This document shows positions 37,318 to 49,259 of a stretch of 64,000 bases of DNA, piece by piece (the first letter of the stretch is position 1; the number at the start of each line of letters is the position of its first letter). The translations under genes were made by a program, and so were the position numbers. Below the pieces are notes generated by a model. It made no database searches. It saw only the letters and a list, made by a program, of their open reading frames with translations, and was not told the DNA's origin. The DNA comes from a beta proteobacterium AAP65 (GTDB lineage Bacteria; Pseudomonadota; Gammaproteobacteria; Burkholderiales; Burkholderiaceae_C): positions 1-64,000 of the forward strand of contig LJHW01000043.1 of assembly GCA_001295865.1 (NCBI GenBank). The letters run 5' to 3'.

Positions 37318-38748
37318 TCACTTGACCTGGCAGACCTTCAGCATGTTGGTCCCGCCGGGGTAGCCCATGGGCTCGCCGCAGGTGATGGCGTAGGTATCGC
37401 CGGGCTTGAGCACGCCGCGCGCCACCAGCACCTGCTCGGCCTCGGCCAGGGCCTGGTCGCGGTCGTTGTGGGTGGGCATCAGGATGGGCTGCACGTTGCG
37501 GTACAGCGCCATGCGGCGCTCGGACTGCTGCTTGTGCGTGAGGCCGTAGATCGGCACCTGGATGTTGTGCCGGCTCATCCACAGCGCGGTGCTGCCGCTT
37601 TCGGTGAGCGCGATGATGGCCTTGCAGCCCAGGTGGTGCGCCGTGAACAGCGCGCCCATCGCGATGCTCTGGTCGATGCGCCCGAAGTGGCGCTGCATGA
37701 AGTCGTCCTTGAAGTTGACTTCTTCGGCGCGTTCGGCCTCCAGCGCGATGGCGGCCATCTGCTCCACCGTCTCCACCGGGAACTTGCCGGCGGCGGTTTC
37801 GGCGCTCAGCATCACGGCGTCGGTGCCATCCAGCACGGCGTTGGCGACGTCGCTGACCTCGGCACGTGTGGGCACGGGCGCGAGGATCATGCTTTCCATC
37901 ATCTGCGTGGCGGTGATGACGACCTTGTCCATCTGCCGCGCCATGCGGATCATGCGTTTTTGCAGCGCCGGCACGGCCGCGTTGCCCACCTCCACCGCCA
38001 GGTCGCCGCGCGCCACCATGATGCCGTCGCTGGCCTTGAGGATGGCCTCCAGGTGCGGGATGGCCTCGCTGCGCTCGATCTTCGCGATCATCGCCGGCTT
38101 GTGGCGCGTGGCCTCGCCGGCCACGTTGGCGAGCTGGCGCGCCATCTCCATGTCGGTGGCGTTTTTCGGGAAGCTCACCGCCAGGTACTCGCACTGGAAG
38201 GCCATGGCGGTCTTGATGTCCTCCATGTCCTTGGCCGTGAGCGCCGGCGCCGTGAGGCCGCCACCAGCCTTGTTGATGCCTTTGTTGTTGCTGAGCTCGC
38301 CGCCCAGCACCACACGCGTGTGCACCTGCTCGCCGCGCACGGCTTCCACGGTCAGTTTGATGAGGCCGTCGTTCAGCAGCAGGGTGTCGCCGGGGCGCAC
38401 GTCGCGCGGCAGTTCCTTGTAGTCCAGGCCCACGGCCGTGAGGTCACCCGGCTCGGTGCGCTGCGCATCCAGCACGAAGGCAGCGCCTGGCTCCAGCATC
38501 ACCTTGCCGTCGACGAACTTGCCGACGCGGATCTTCGGGCCCTGCAGGTCGGCCATCAGCGCGATGGGTTTGCCGACCTTGGCAGCCACTTCGCGCACGA
38601 GGTTCGCGCGGTCGATGTGGTCTTGCGCCTTGCCGTGGCTGAAGTTCAGCCGCACCACGTCGACACCGGCGCGCAGCAGGCGTTCGAGCACGCCGGGGTC
38701 GCTGGAGGCAGGGCCGAGGGTGGCGACGATCTTGGTGGCGCGCATCAT
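37318..38748 (-). CDS. pyk: Pyruvate kinase
   Basis: 476 aa glycolytic enzyme converting PEP and ADP to pyruvate and ATP. MRATKIVATLGPASSDPGVL, RLNFSHG, LMADLQGPKIRVG, the catalytic region MIAKIERSEA and the signature GIMVARGDLAVEVG are intact, and VITATQMMESM is present. Two in-frame ATGs (38748 and 38745) are equivalent. GGAGACAG lies about 10 nt upstream. A minus-strand GATAAT at 38784-38789 is a likely -10. Confidence 0.97.
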   Translation of the reverse strand: MMRATKIVATLGPASSDPGVLERLLRAGVDVVRLNFSHGKAQDHIDRANLVREVAAKVGKPIALMADLQGPKIRVGKFVDGKVMLEPGAAFVLDAQRTEPGDLTAVGLDYKELPRDVRPGDTLLLNDGLIKLTVEAVRGEQVHTRVVLGGELSNNKGINKAGGGLTAPALTAKDMEDIKTAMAFQCEYLAVSFPKNATDMEMARQLANVAGEATRHKPAMIAKIERSEAIPHLEAILKASDGIMVARGDLAVEVGNAAVPALQKRMIRMARQMDKVVITATQMMESMILAPVPTRAEVSDVANAVLDGTDAVMLSAETAAGKFPVETVEQMAAIALEAERAEEVNFKDDFMQRHFGRIDQSIAMGALFTAHHLGCKAIIALTESGSTALWMSRHNIQVPIYGLTHKQQSERRMALYRNVQPILMPTHNDRDQALAEAEQVLVARGVLKPGDTYAITCGEPMGYPGGTNMLKVCQVK

Positions 38749-38783
38749 GAGGGGGCTGTCTCCGGCTTCAGGGGTCTCGGCTC

Positions 38784-38789
38784 ATTATC
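38784..38789 (-). promoter_or_regulatory. Candidate -10 box for pyk
   Basis: GATAAT on the minus strand, 35 bp before the pyk start, in the 75-bp gap between maeB and pyk. It would give a leader near 29 nt that includes the GGAG ribosome site. No -35 hexamer is convincing. Confidence 0.4.
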
Positions 38790-38823
38790 GGCCGCGCCCT
38801 GGCCCGGCAGTTTCAGCGCGGTT

Positions 38824-41130
<2,307 letters not shown>

Positions 41131-41136
41131 GTTTGT

Positions 41137-41166
41137 CTCCGTGGCGTTCGTTGGAATGCCACGGAG
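41137..41166 (-). promoter_or_regulatory. Hairpin containing the maeB ribosome-binding site
   Basis: On the minus strand the arms CTCCGTGGCATTC and GAACGCCACGGAG pair over 13 positions (12 Watson-Crick and one mismatch/wobble-type position) around CAAC. The 3' arm ends in GGAG, 6 nt before the maeB ATG, and the 5' arm carries the complementary CTCC. No U-run follows, so this looks like a translational control element rather than a terminator. Confidence 0.6.
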
Positions 41167-41220
41167 ATTACTGCGGAAGCCCGCCGGGCTTGCCCGGCGA
41201 CCCCGCGCGTTGAAGCGGTT

Positions 41221-42417
41221 TCAGTTTTGCGCAGCGCGGCGGGAAAGGATCTCGAAGGCCGGCAGCGTCTTGCCCTCCAGCACCTCCAGGAAAGCGCCGC
41301 CGCCGGTGCTGATGTAGCCCACGTCTCTCTCGATGCCGTACTTGGCAATCGCCGCCAGCGTGTCGCCGCCACCGGCGATGCTGAAGGCGCTGCTCTCGGC
41401 AATCGCCCGCGCCACCGCTTCGGTGCCGTGGCTGAAGGCCTCGAACTCGAACACGCCCACCGGGCCGTTCCAGACGATGGTGCCAGCGGCCTTGAGCTGC
41501 GCGGCCAACACGGCGGCGGTGTCGGGGCCGATGTCGAGGATCAGGTCGTCGGGGCCGACATCGGCCACGGCCTTGACAGTGGCCGGCGCGTCGGCCGCAA
41601 AACGCAGCGCCACCACCACGTCGGTGGGGATGGGCACCGCGGCGCCGCGCGCCTGCATGGCGTCGATGACGGCCTTGGCCTCGGCCACGAGGTCGGGCTC
41701 GGCCAGGCTCTTGCCGATGGGCAGGCCCATCGCCAGCAAGAAGGTGTTGGCGATGCCGCCGCCCACGATGAGGCCGTCCACCTTTTCGGCCAGCGCCTTC
41801 AGGATGGTGAGCTTGGTGCTGACCTTGCTGCCCGCCACGATGGCCAGCAGCGGCCGCTTCGGGTGCGCCAGCGCCTTCGTGATGGCGTCGATCTCGGCCG
41901 CCAGCAGCGGGCCGGCGCAGGCCACAGGCGCGAACTGCGCGATGCCGTAGGTGCTGGCCTCGGCGCGGTGCGCGGTGCCGAAGGCGTCGTGCACGAAGAT
42001 GTCGCAAAGCGCGGCCATCTTCTTCGCGAGTTCTTCGTTGTTCTTCTTCTCGCCCTTGTTGAGGCGGCAGTTCTCCAGCATCACCACGTGGCCCGGTGCC
42101 ACGGTCACGCCGTCCACCCAGTTCGAGACCAGCGGCACCGTGAAACCCAGCAGTTCACCCAGACGCTCGGCCACGGGTGCCAGGCTGTCTTCGGGCTTGA
42201 ACTCGCCCTCGGTGGGGCGGCCGAGGTGGCTGGTGACCATCACGGCGGCGCCGGCGTCCAGCGCCATGCGGATGGCCGGCACGCTGGCACGGATGCGCGT
42301 GTCTTCGGTGATGCGGCCCGCATCGTCTTGCGGCACGTTGAGGTCGGCGCGGATGAACACGCGCTTGCCGGCCACTTGGCCCTGGGCGATGAGGTCGGCG
42401 AGTCGAAGGACGTTCAT
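41221..42417 (-). CDS. pgk: Phosphoglycerate kinase
   Basis: 398 aa glycolytic kinase. [16 protein letters not shown] is the N-terminal signature, HLGRPTEG, the hinge region and GGGDTLAAI with the ATP-binding tail are present. ATG 42417 has AGGAG about 7 nt upstream; the frame is open further upstream but that reading covers azlD in another frame. A minus-strand TAGAAT at 42443-42448 sits between azlD and pgk and could be its own -10, with a 19-nt leader. Confidence 0.97.
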   Translation of the reverse strand: MNVLRLADLIAQGQVAGKRVFIRADLNVPQDDAGRITEDTRIRASVPAIRMALDAGAAVMVTSHLGRPTEGEFKPEDSLAPVAERLGELLGFTVPLVSNWVDGVTVAPGHVVMLENCRLNKGEKKNNEELAKKMAALCDIFVHDAFGTAHRAEASTYGIAQFAPVACAGPLLAAEIDAITKALAHPKRPLLAIVAGSKVSTKLTILKALAEKVDGLIVGGGIANTFLLAMGLPIGKSLAEPDLVAEAKAVIDAMQARGAAVPIPTDVVVALRFAADAPATVKAVADVGPDDLILDIGPDTAAVLAAQLKAAGTIVWNGPVGVFEFEAFSHGTEAVARAIAESSAFSIAGGGDTLAAIAKYGIERDVGYISTGGGAFLEVLEGKTLPAFEILSRRAAQN

Positions 42418-42442
42418 GGAGGTCTCCTGCAAAGTTGTCGGA

Positions 42443-42448
42443 ATTCTA
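42443..42448 (-). promoter_or_regulatory. Candidate -10 box for pgk
   Basis: TAGAAT on the minus strand, 25 bp before the pgk ATG, within the 41-bp gap after azlD. The predicted transcript would start near 42436 and keep the AGGAG site. The -35 region is not recognisable. Confidence 0.4.
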
Positions 42449-42458
42449 GGAAGCACGC

Positions 42459-42788
42459 CTACCAGCCCAGACCGAGGCGCAGCGGCAGCAGCACCGCCAT
42501 GCCCACGAGGATGGTGCCGAGGATGCCGCGCCGCCACCAGAACCAGGACGCGCCCGCGGCCACGGCGAAGAGCCGCGCGTCTTGCCAGGTGCCGATGAGC
42601 TGGCCCTGGCTCATCACCACCTCGGGCACCACCACGGCGGCCATGGCGGCCAGCGGGGCGTAGCGCAGGCCCTGGCGCAACCAGTCGGGCAGCGGAATCT
42701 CGCGGCGGCTGAGGAAAAAGAAACCGCGCGTCACCACCGTGATGACGGTCAGGCCGATGACGGCGATGAGGGCCTCGAAGGTGTCCAT
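42459..42788 (-). CDS. azlD: AzlD-family small subunit of branched-chain amino acid exporter
   Basis: 109 aa with four predicted membrane helices and the family motif [18 protein letters not shown]. AzlD proteins pair with AzlC to form a two-part exporter of branched-chain amino acids or analogues. It starts 5 nt after azlC ends on the same strand. Substrate cannot be read from sequence. Confidence 0.88.
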   Translation of the reverse strand: MDTFEALIAVIGLTVITVVTRGFFFLSRREIPLPDWLRQGLRYAPLAAMAAVVVPEVVMSQGQLIGTWQDARLFAVAAGASWFWWRRGILGTILVGMAVLLPLRLGLGW

Positions 42789-42793
42789 GGCGC

Positions 42794-43543
42794 TCAGGTC
42801 TTGTCGTCCAGCGCGCCCTCGGGCGGCGGCGCGCGGCGCGGCGTGCCGTGGTCAATGAGCAGGCCCATGGCCACCGCTGCTGCGATGGCCACCACGATGT
42901 TCAGCTTGAAGGGCAGCGCGTAGGCCGCCACCGCCGCACAGGCCGCCACGCCGGCGGCCACACTGGTGGCGCGGTCGCTCACCAGCGACAGGCCCACACC
43001 CAGCAGCGCCAGCGTGCCGGCAAAGCCGAAACCCCAGTGCACGGGCACGGCATCGGCGAGAAAAATGCCGGTGATGGCCGGCACCTGCCAGGCGAACCAG
43101 TTGCAGGCCACACCGCCCCAGAAATAGGGCAGCTGTTCAGGCGCGGGCTGGGGTTCGGGGAAGCGCCGCATGAACATCACGTAGTTCAGGTCGGCGGTGA
43201 GGTAGGCCAGGCGCAGGCGCTGGCCCAGCGGGTAGTGGCCGAAGTAGGGCCGCCAGCCGGCGCTGAAGATGACGAAACGCAGGTTCACGCACAGCGCGGT
43301 GGCCCACACCACCCACAGCGGCGCGCCGCTGCTCATCAGGGGCAACACCGCCAGCTGCGCGCTGCCGGCAAACACCAGCAGCGACATCGCCACCATCGCC
43401 ACCGTGGGCAGGCCGCTCTTGCCCATGGCCACCCCGGTGATGAGGCCCCAGGCGGCGATGCCTATGGCGGTGCCCAGCATCTCGCGGGCGCCGCGGGCGA
43501 ACTCAGGGTGTTGCCAGTGCGGCGCGGGGGCGGAAGGGTTCAC
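42794..43543 (-). CDS. azlC: AzlC-family large subunit of branched-chain amino acid exporter (GTG start)
   Basis: 249 aa, about six to seven membrane helices. [23 protein letters not shown] and [17 protein letters not shown] are AzlC signatures, and [10 protein letters not shown] is conserved. The start is GTG 43543. A minus-strand GACAAT lies 6 nt upstream and there is no proper Shine-Dalgarno sequence, suggesting a leaderless transcript. It forms an operon with azlD. Confidence 0.9.
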   Translation of the reverse strand: MNPSAPAPHWQHPEFARGAREMLGTAIGIAAWGLITGVAMGKSGLPTVAMVAMSLLVFAGSAQLAVLPLMSSGAPLWVVWATALCVNLRFVIFSAGWRPYFGHYPLGQRLRLAYLTADLNYVMFMRRFPEPQPAPEQLPYFWGGVACNWFAWQVPAITGIFLADAVPVHWGFGFAGTLALLGVGLSLVSDRATSVAAGVAACAAVAAYALPFKLNIVVAIAAAVAMGLLIDHGTPRRAPPPEGALDDKT

Positions 43544-43597
43544 CCCCGCATTGTCGCCAGCCGCCGTCGCGGCCGGACCACGCAGGCCCGGCGGGCT

Positions 43598-44398
43598 TTA
43601 CAGCTTGCGCACCGAGCCGCTGCCGGCCACCGAGCTCTTCACCTGCGCGTCGCCGCTGTAGCGCACGTCGCCGCTGCCCGCGATGCTGACGGTCAGCGCC
43701 TTCTGCGCGTTGACGGCCGCGTCGCCACTGCCGGCGATGGAGACGCTCACGTCGTCGGCGCGCATCTCGCTCAGGCGCACGTCGCCGCTGCCGGCGATGC
43801 TGATCTTCAAGGTGCCGGCCTTGCCGCGGCCCGAAACATCGCCGCTGCCCGAGATGCGCACGCCGAGCTCGTCGGTGGTCAGGCCGTCCAGCCGCGCGTC
43901 GCCCGAACCCGACAGCGAAACCTGCAGCGCCGGCGTCTGGAAACTCTCCACCCGCAGATCGCCCGAGCCCGCGAGACCCACGGCATTGAGCTTGGGCACC
44001 ACCACCGTCACCAGCACCTTGGTGCGGGTCTGGATGCTCTGCCCACCCCACCAGCTGCCGCCGGCATTGCGTTTCCAGCGCACCTGCAGCGTGGGGCCGT
44101 TGCGGCCGCTCTCCACCACGGTTTCCAGCAGCGGCAGCAGGTTGTCATCGGCCTGCACCTGCACCGATTGCTGCGGCCCCTGGCGCACCACCAGGTCCAT
44201 GGCGCCGTTGACGCTGATGGCCTCGAAGCTCTCCAGCGCGCGCATTTCCGTCAGCGCCGTGCCCGAGCCGCTTTGGGCCTGGGCCGAGATCGGCAGCAGC
44301 GCCGACACGACGGCCATCGCACCGACCAGCACAGTGGCCAGCGCAGCGCGGCGCGAGGGCGTGCCCAGCAGGGCGGAGGCGGGGATGAGGCGGTTCAT
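43598..44398 (-). CDS. GIN-domain (DUF2807) exported protein with GSGD repeats
   Basis: 266 aa from ATG 44398 with AGGAG 6 nt upstream. A signal peptide of about 42 residues ends ISAQAQ. The mature part begins with FEAISVNGAMDLVVRQG, the usual GIN-domain entry, then carries seven copies of a GSGD/GSGS turn (for example LAGSGDLR, SGSGDAR, AGSGDVR) spaced about 14-21 residues, predicting a right-handed beta-solenoid. GIN proteins are called putative adhesin heads, but there is no transporter domain here, so it is probably periplasmic or surface-bound. Downstream neighbour is azlCD. Confidence 0.85.
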   Translation of the reverse strand: MNRLIPASALLGTPSRRAALATVLVGAMAVVSALLPISAQAQSGSGTALTEMRALESFEAISVNGAMDLVVRQGPQQSVQVQADDNLLPLLETVVESGRNGPTLQVRWKRNAGGSWWGGQSIQTRTKVLVTVVVPKLNAVGLAGSGDLRVESFQTPALQVSLSGSGDARLDGLTTDELGVRISGSGDVSGRGKAGTLKISIAGSGDVRLSEMRADDVSVSIAGSGDAAVNAQKALTVSIAGSGDVRYSGDAQVKSSVAGSGSVRKL

Positions 44399-44553
44399 GC
44401 AGGGCTCCTGAGGGGGGTGTGAGCCTGCAATGTGCCGGCGCCCAGCACGCGCGGCGAGCGCGGCGCGACGTGATGCGGCTTGCGGCGATGAACTGACGGC
44501 GGCAGGGGGTGTGCTGTCGACGGCGGGCACCAGGACCCGCAGTGCGCGGTGCC

Positions 44554-44910
44554 CTACTTCGCCTTGGCCGTCTTGGTCGACTTCGCGGCCGGCTCGGCTT
44601 CGGCCTCGTCTTCGGAAGCCTGCACCACCGGCGGCGGCGGCGGCATGGCCTCGATGTTGTTCTCGCGCATGTAGTCGTTCATCTCGCGCCAGCCGGCGAA
44701 GACAGCGGCCTTGTCGGCACGCTTGTTCGCTTCGTAGCAGTTCTCCACCGAACGCGCGGCATGGCGGCAACCGGCCCCGATGGCCTTGCCTTCGGCTTCA
44801 CGCTTGGCGGCCTCCACGGCCGGGTTGGGGATGCCGAGCTGGTCGCAGCCGGCCAGCAGCAGCACAGCAGCCAGCGCAGCGGCAGAGAAGAGGCGGGGCG
44901 AACTTGACAT
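44554..44910 (-). CDS. Small lipoprotein of unknown function
   Basis: 118 aa. Signal peptide with lipobox LLLAGC (Cys at about residue 23). The mature part is mostly helical with two further Cys (GAGCRHAARSVENCYEAN) that could form a disulfide, then a Pro-rich segment and a Lys/Ala/Glu tail. There is no known domain. It lies between fmt and the GIN gene on the same strand. A longer in-frame reading upstream overlaps fmt and is unlikely. Confidence 0.75.
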   Translation of the reverse strand: MSSSPRLFSAAALAAVLLLAGCDQLGIPNPAVEAAKREAEGKAIGAGCRHAARSVENCYEANKRADKAAVFAGWREMNDYMRENNIEAMPPPPPVVQASEDEAEAEPAAKSTKTAKAK

Positions 44911-44972
44911 GGCCCCCGGGATATCGGCCGCGGCGCAGCGCTTCTTGAACGCCCCGCAGGCCCAGGGGGTCT

Positions 44973-45944
44973 TCAGCCAGCGCTGCGAGGTTGGCGCAGC
45001 AGGAAGTCGCGCACGCTCATGCGACGGCCGCCGGGCGGCTGCACCTCCAGCCATTCCAGCGCGCCTGCGCCGCAGGCCAGCGCCAACCGGCTTTCGCCCA
45101 GCGGCAACCAGGTGCCAGGCGGCGTACCGGCGGGTGCCGCATCGTCCAGCACGCGGGCGCGCCAGAGCTTCAGCGGCTGGCCCTGCCATTCGACAGCCCC
45201 GCCAGGGAAGGGGTCGAAGGCGCGCAGCCGGCGCTCGAGCACCGCCGCCGGCTCGCGCCAATCGAGCTGGGCTTCGGCCTTCTCGATCTTCTTCGCGTAG
45301 GTGGCGCCTTCGGCCGGCTGCGGCACCGCCTGCAGCGCGCCTGCCCGCAGCTGCTGCAGGCCCTGCACCGTCAAGCGAGCGCCCAAGTCCGCGAGGCGGT
45401 CGTGCAAGGTGGTGGTGGTGTCATCCGCAGTGATGGGCAGGGCCTGCACCAGCAGCATGGCGCCGGTGTCCAGGCCCTCGTCCATCTGCATCAGCGTGAT
45501 GCCGGTCTCGGCATCGCCCGCTTCGATGGCGCGCTGGATGGGCGCGGCACCGCGCCAGCGCGGCAGCAGCGAGCCGTGGATGTTCAGGCAGCCGTGGCGC
45601 GGCGTGGCCAGCACCCAGGCCGGCAGGATGAGGCCGTAGGCAGCCACCACCATCACGTCGAGCGCGGCCGCCTGCAGCGCCTGCTGCGCCGCAGCGGCGT
45701 CGCCGGGGTACTTGCCGTCCAGGCGCAGGCTGCGCGGCTGCGCCAAGGGCAGGCCGTGGGCCTCGGCCAGCTGCTTGACGGGCGAGGCCTGCAGCTTCAA
45801 GCCGCGGCCGGCGGGGCGGTCGGGCTGGGTCAGCACCAGCGGCACGGTGGCGCCGGCCTCCAGCAGCGCCTGCAGCGCCACGCGGGCGAACTCGGGCGTT
45901 CCGGCGTAGCCAACCCTCAGGCCTGCCAGCAGGCCTGCTGCCAT
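44973..45944 (-). CDS. fmt: Methionyl-tRNA formyltransferase
   Basis: About 323 aa; formylates initiator Met-t[22 protein letters not shown] is the N-terminus, [20 protein letters not shown] the formyl-donor binding signature, [14 protein letters not shown] the following motif, with the C-terminal OB-like tRNA domain. ATG 45944 is chosen; GTG 45983, which overlaps the def stop by 11 nt and would be coupled, is an alternative giving 336 aa. It follows def, the usual order. Confidence 0.95.
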   Translation of the reverse strand: MAAGLLAGLRVGYAGTPEFARVALQALLEAGATVPLVLTQPDRPAGRGLKLQASPVKQLAEAHGLPLAQPRSLRLDGKYPGDAAAAQQALQAAALDVMVVAAYGLILPAWVLATPRHGCLNIHGSLLPRWRGAAPIQRAIEAGDAETGITLMQMDEGLDTGAMLLVQALPITADDTTTTLHDRLADLGARLTVQGLQQLRAGALQAVPQPAEGATYAKKIEKAEAQLDWREPAAVLERRLRAFDPFPGGAVEWQGQPLKLWRARVLDDAAPAGTPPGTWLPLGESRLALACGAGALEWLEVQPPGGRRMSVRDFLLRQPRSAG

Positions 45945-45972
45945 CTTCTGGCCGGTCAGCGGGCCAGCGGTG

Positions 45973-46488
45973 TCAGCGGACACGCTGCTCTTCGCGCTGC
46001 TTCTTCAGCATCTTCGTGCGGATGCGGTCGCGCTTGAGGAAGCTGAGGTACTCGACGAAGACCTTGCCCATCAGGTGGTCCATCTCGTGCTGCACACACA
46101 CGGCGGACAGGCCCTCGGCATCCATCTCGAACAGCTCGCCGTCGCGGTTGAGTGCCTGCACCTTCACCCGGGCGTGGCGCTCCACGCGGTCGTAGGTCTG
46201 CGGCACCGAGAGGCAACCTTCTTCGGCCACCGACATCTCTTCGCTCTGCCAGGTGAGCGTCGGGTTGATCAGCACCACGGGCCGGTTGTGCTCTTCGCTG
46301 GTGTCCATGACGATGACACGCTCGTGCACGTCCACCTGCGTGGCCGCCAGGCCCACGCCCTCGGCGTCGTACATGGTCTCGAACATGTCGTCGACGAGCT
46401 GGCGGATGCGGTCGTCCACCACCGCCACAGGCCGGGCCACGGTGTGCAGGCGGGGGTCGGGGTAACGCAGGATGTTCAGACGGGCCAT
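45973..46488 (-). CDS. def: Peptide deformylase
   Basis: 171 aa metalloenzyme removing the N-formyl group from new proteins. The three motifs are present: GVGLAATQ (45-51 region), EGCLS with metal ligand Cys92, and HEMDHL with His134, Glu135 and His138. ATG 46488 ([14 protein letters not shown]) matches the family start. It is divergent from the LysM-dprA-smg genes across a 327-bp gap. Confidence 0.96.
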   Translation of the reverse strand: MARLNILRYPDPRLHTVARPVAVVDDRIRQLVDDMFETMYDAEGVGLAATQVDVHERVIVMDTSEEHNRPVVLINPTLTWQSEEMSVAEEGCLSVPQTYDRVERHARVKVQALNRDGELFEMDAEGLSAVCVQHEMDHLMGKVFVEYLSFLKRDRIRTKMLKKQREEQRVR

Positions 46489-46815
46489 GTCGAAGGGGGC
46501 AGGCTGGGGGTTGGGAAACAGCTCGCAACAGCTGTGGATGAGGCACAACGCAGGCCGCAAACCGGCTTTGCGACGGCTGTCACGGCGGGGCAGTTTGTTT
46601 ACGGCATCAAGGGTTTAGGGGCAGAATCTGTGAAACCATATGAGCATTGTCGTGATACAGGAGCAGGCCCGTTGCGGTGCAACTTGCCGCGCAACTTGTC
46701 TCAACTCGCCGCCGGTTTCCGCGCCATCATCTGCCGGAGCCCCTAGACCCCGAGGCCGAGCCCGCATTTTCGCACCGGCCGCCGCCTGAGCACCTGCCCG
46801 GAGACCCCCAGCGCC
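46489..46815. other. Divergent intergenic region between def and the LysM gene
   Basis: 327 bp without a credible gene. The section 46590-46660 is AT-richer than its surroundings. A possible plus-strand promoter is TTTACG (46598-46603), 18 bp, CAGAAT (46622-46627). The octamer GCAACTTG occurs twice, 12 bp apart (46679 and 46691). No strong hairpin with a T-run is seen. Confidence 0.4.
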
Positions 46816-48045
46816 ATGAGCCACCGCATGAGCCGCCGCGAGCGCACCCGCGTGAGCCCCCTCCTCACCCGCCCCTGGCCGTTGGGCCTGCGCAATGCCG
46901 CGCTCCAGGGCCTGGCCTTGGTCACGCTGGCCGGCGCCGCCCTGCCGGCCCTGGCGCAGCCCAGCCGCCTGCCCATCACGCCCGAATGGCGCGGCACCGC
47001 GGAACGAGTGGCCCAGGCCGGTGTGCCCCTGGAAGACCTGGCCCCGAACGCCCCCGATTCGCACACCGTGCAACCCGGCGACACGCTCTGGGGCATCTCG
47101 GGCCTGTTTCTGAAGAGCGCCTGGCGTTGGCCCGAGCTGTGGGGCATGAACCTGCAGCAGATCCGCAACCCGCACCTCATCTACCCGGGCCAGGTGCTCG
47201 TGCTCGAGAGGATCGACGGCCGCGCCACGCTGCGTGTGGCCACGGGCGAGATGGGCCTGCCCACCAACACCGTGAAGCTCTCGCCCCGCGTGCGCAGCTC
47301 GGTGCTCGACAACGGCGCCATCGCAGCCATTCCGGTGCACCTGATCGGCCCTTTCCTGAACGAAGCCGTGGTCTTCGACGACAACGTGCTCGCCAGCGCG
47401 CCGCGTGTCGTTTCTGCGCAAGAAGGCCGCGTGATGATGGGCCGCGGCGACACCGCCTACGTGCGCGGTGATCTCGCCGGTGCGCGTGATTTCCGCCTCT
47501 TCCGCCAGCTCGTGCCGCTGACCGACCCCGTCACCCGCGAAGTGCTGGGCTTCGAGGGCCGCTACGTCGGCACCGCCGAGTTCGTGCGTGCGGGTGAAAC
47601 GCAGCTGGCCAGTGCCGGCGGCAGTGGCGCGCTGGTGCCCGACACCTTCCGCATCACCAGCACGCGCATGGAAGTGGTGGTCGGCGATCGCCTGAGCCCG
47701 GTGCCGATGCAGGAACTCGTGGCCTACGTGCCGCGCGCGCCCGGCGCGCCGGTGGACGGCCGCATCGTCGGCATCTACGGTGACGGCCTGCGCGCCGGCC
47801 AGAACCAGATCGTCAGCATCAACAAGGGCAAGCGCGACGGCATGGAGCGCGGCCACGTGCTGGCGCTGTGGCGCGCGGGCAAGGCCACCACCGACACCAC
47901 CGGGGCGCGCCGCGAAGCCCTGCAGCTGCCGGATGAAAAGCACGGCACGCTGTTCGTCTTCCGCACCTTCGAGCGTGTGTCCTACGCGCTCATCCTGGAC
48001 GTGCAGGAACCGGTGCGGGCGGGCGACCGTTTCACCCAGCCTTGA
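46816..48045 (+). CDS. LysM-domain exported protein
   Basis: 409 aa. N-terminal signal ends PALAQ (about residue 48). One LysM module follows (HTVQPGDTLWGISGLFL...NPHLIYPGQVLVLE, about 83-135), which binds peptidoglycan. The remaining 270 residues form repeated beta segments of a family found next to dprA in Burkholderiales; no enzymatic motif. It probably anchors at the cell wall and may take part in envelope maintenance. Two in-frame ATGs (46816 and 46828) are possible. Confidence 0.88.
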   Translation: MSHRMSRRERTRVSPLLTRPWPLGLRNAALQGLALVTLAGAALPALAQPSRLPITPEWRGTAERVAQAGVPLEDLAPNAPDSHTVQPGDTLWGISGLFLKSAWRWPELWGMNLQQIRNPHLIYPGQVLVLERIDGRATLRVATGEMGLPTNTVKLSPRVRSSVLDNGAIAAIPVHLIGPFLNEAVVFDDNVLASAPRVVSAQEGRVMMGRGDTAYVRGDLAGARDFRLFRQLVPLTDPVTREVLGFEGRYVGTAEFVRAGETQLASAGGSGALVPDTFRITSTRMEVVVGDRLSPVPMQELVAYVPRAPGAPVDGRIVGIYGDGLRAGQNQIVSINKGKRDGMERGHVLALWRAGKATTDTTGARREALQLPDEKHGTLFVFRTFERVSYALILDVQEPVRAGDRFTQP

Positions 48046-48104
48046 CCCGGCCGCGCTGAACGCGCCCCGCTGAACCGGCGCCGGCCCGCCGCACCCCAAC
48101 GGCC

Positions 48105-49250
48105 ATGGCCCCGCTGGACAGCGCCGATTTCGCAGCCTGGTTCAGGCTGCTCGAAACGCCGGGCCTGGGCCGCGAGAAGGCCCGCCGCCTGCTGGCCGCC
48201 CTGGGCGAACCCGCAGCGGTGCTGGCCAGCCCACCGGCCGTGCTGCGCGACGTGGTGGGCCCGAAGCTGGCCGAGGCCCTGCAGCAAGAGCCGCCTGACT
48301 TCGCAGCGCGCCTGCAGGCCGCACAAGCCTGGCTGGCAGGGGGCGGGCAACGGCACGTGCTCACCCTCGGCCACCCGGCCTGGCCACCACTGCTGCTGCA
48401 GGCTGCCGATGCCCCGCTGCTGCTGTACGCGGAAGGCGACCTGAGCGCCCTCAGCGCGCCGGCCGTGGCCGTGGTGGGCAGCCGCCAGCCCACGCCGCAA
48501 GGCCGCGACAACGCCGAGCACTTCGCGCACGAACTCGCCAGTGCCGGCTGGGTGGTGGTGTCGGGGCTGGCCCAGGGGGTGGATGCCGCGGCGCATGAAG
48601 GCGCGCTGGCGGCCGGCGGGCGCACCGTGGCGGTGGTCGGCACGGGCCTGGACCAGTGTTACCCGGCCCGCCACCGGGCGCTGGCAAGGCGCATCGCTGA
48701 GCAAGGGGCGCTGCTGAGCGAATACGCACCCGGCACCCCGCCGCTGGCCGAGCACTTCCCACAGCGCAACCGGCTGATCGCAGCGCTGGCACGTGGCACG
48801 CTGGTGGTGGAAGCGGCGCTGCGCAGCGGCTCGCTGATCACGGCGCGCCTGGCCAACGAAGCCGGGCGCGAGGTCTGGGCGATTCCGGGCTCCATCCACG
48901 CGCCGCAATCGCGCGGTTGCCATGCACTGATCAAACAAGGCGCGGCGCTGGTGGAAAGTGTGCAGGACATGCTCGATGAACTCGACCCCAGCGCCACGCC
49001 ACAGCCGGCCGCCACCGCTGCCCCGGCCCAGGCTGACCTGCCCTGGCAGCCCACCGAGACGGCAGCGCCGACTGCGCCCACCGACCCGCTGCTGGCCGCC
49101 CTGGGCGACGACCCGGTGGCCCTGGACACCCTGCTCGCACGCACCGGCGAGTCCACGGCCACGCTCAACGCACGCCTGCTCGAGCTGGAACTGACTGGCC
49201 ACGTGGCCCGCCTGCCGGGCGGGCTGTTCCAGCGCCGCCATCGCGGCTGA
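48105..49250 (+). CDS. dprA: DNA-processing protein DprA
   Basis: 381 aa. DprA loads RecA on incoming single-stranded DNA during transformation. AVVGSRQPTPQG, SGLAQGVDAAAHEGAL, GTGLDQCYPARH and EHFPQRNRLIAAL are the Rossmann-fold signatures; GSLITARLANEAGREVWAIPGSIH follows. The C-terminal winged-helix domain (about 320-381) comes after an Ala/Pro linker. It lies between the LysM gene and smg as in other betaproteobacteria. Together with type IV pilus control in this window, natural competence is possible but not shown. Confidence 0.95.
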   Translation: MAPLDSADFAAWFRLLETPGLGREKARRLLAALGEPAAVLASPPAVLRDVVGPKLAEALQQEPPDFAARLQAAQAWLAGGGQRHVLTLGHPAWPPLLLQAADAPLLLYAEGDLSALSAPAVAVVGSRQPTPQGRDNAEHFAHELASAGWVVVSGLAQGVDAAAHEGALAAGGRTVAVVGTGLDQCYPARHRALARRIAEQGALLSEYAPGTPPLAEHFPQRNRLIAALARGTLVVEAALRSGSLITARLANEAGREVWAIPGSIHAPQSRGCHALIKQGAALVESVQDMLDELDPSATPQPAATAAPAQADLPWQPTETAAPTAPTDPLLAALGDDPVALDTLLARTGESTATLNARLLELELTGHVARLPGGLFQRRHRG

Positions 49251-49259
49251 AACGCTGCG

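Noticed and set aside
46489-46815. A short gene or DnaA-box cluster in the def/LysM gap
   Set aside because: Only one near-match to a DnaA box (CTGTGGATGA) and no frame with a ribosome site or recognisable product.
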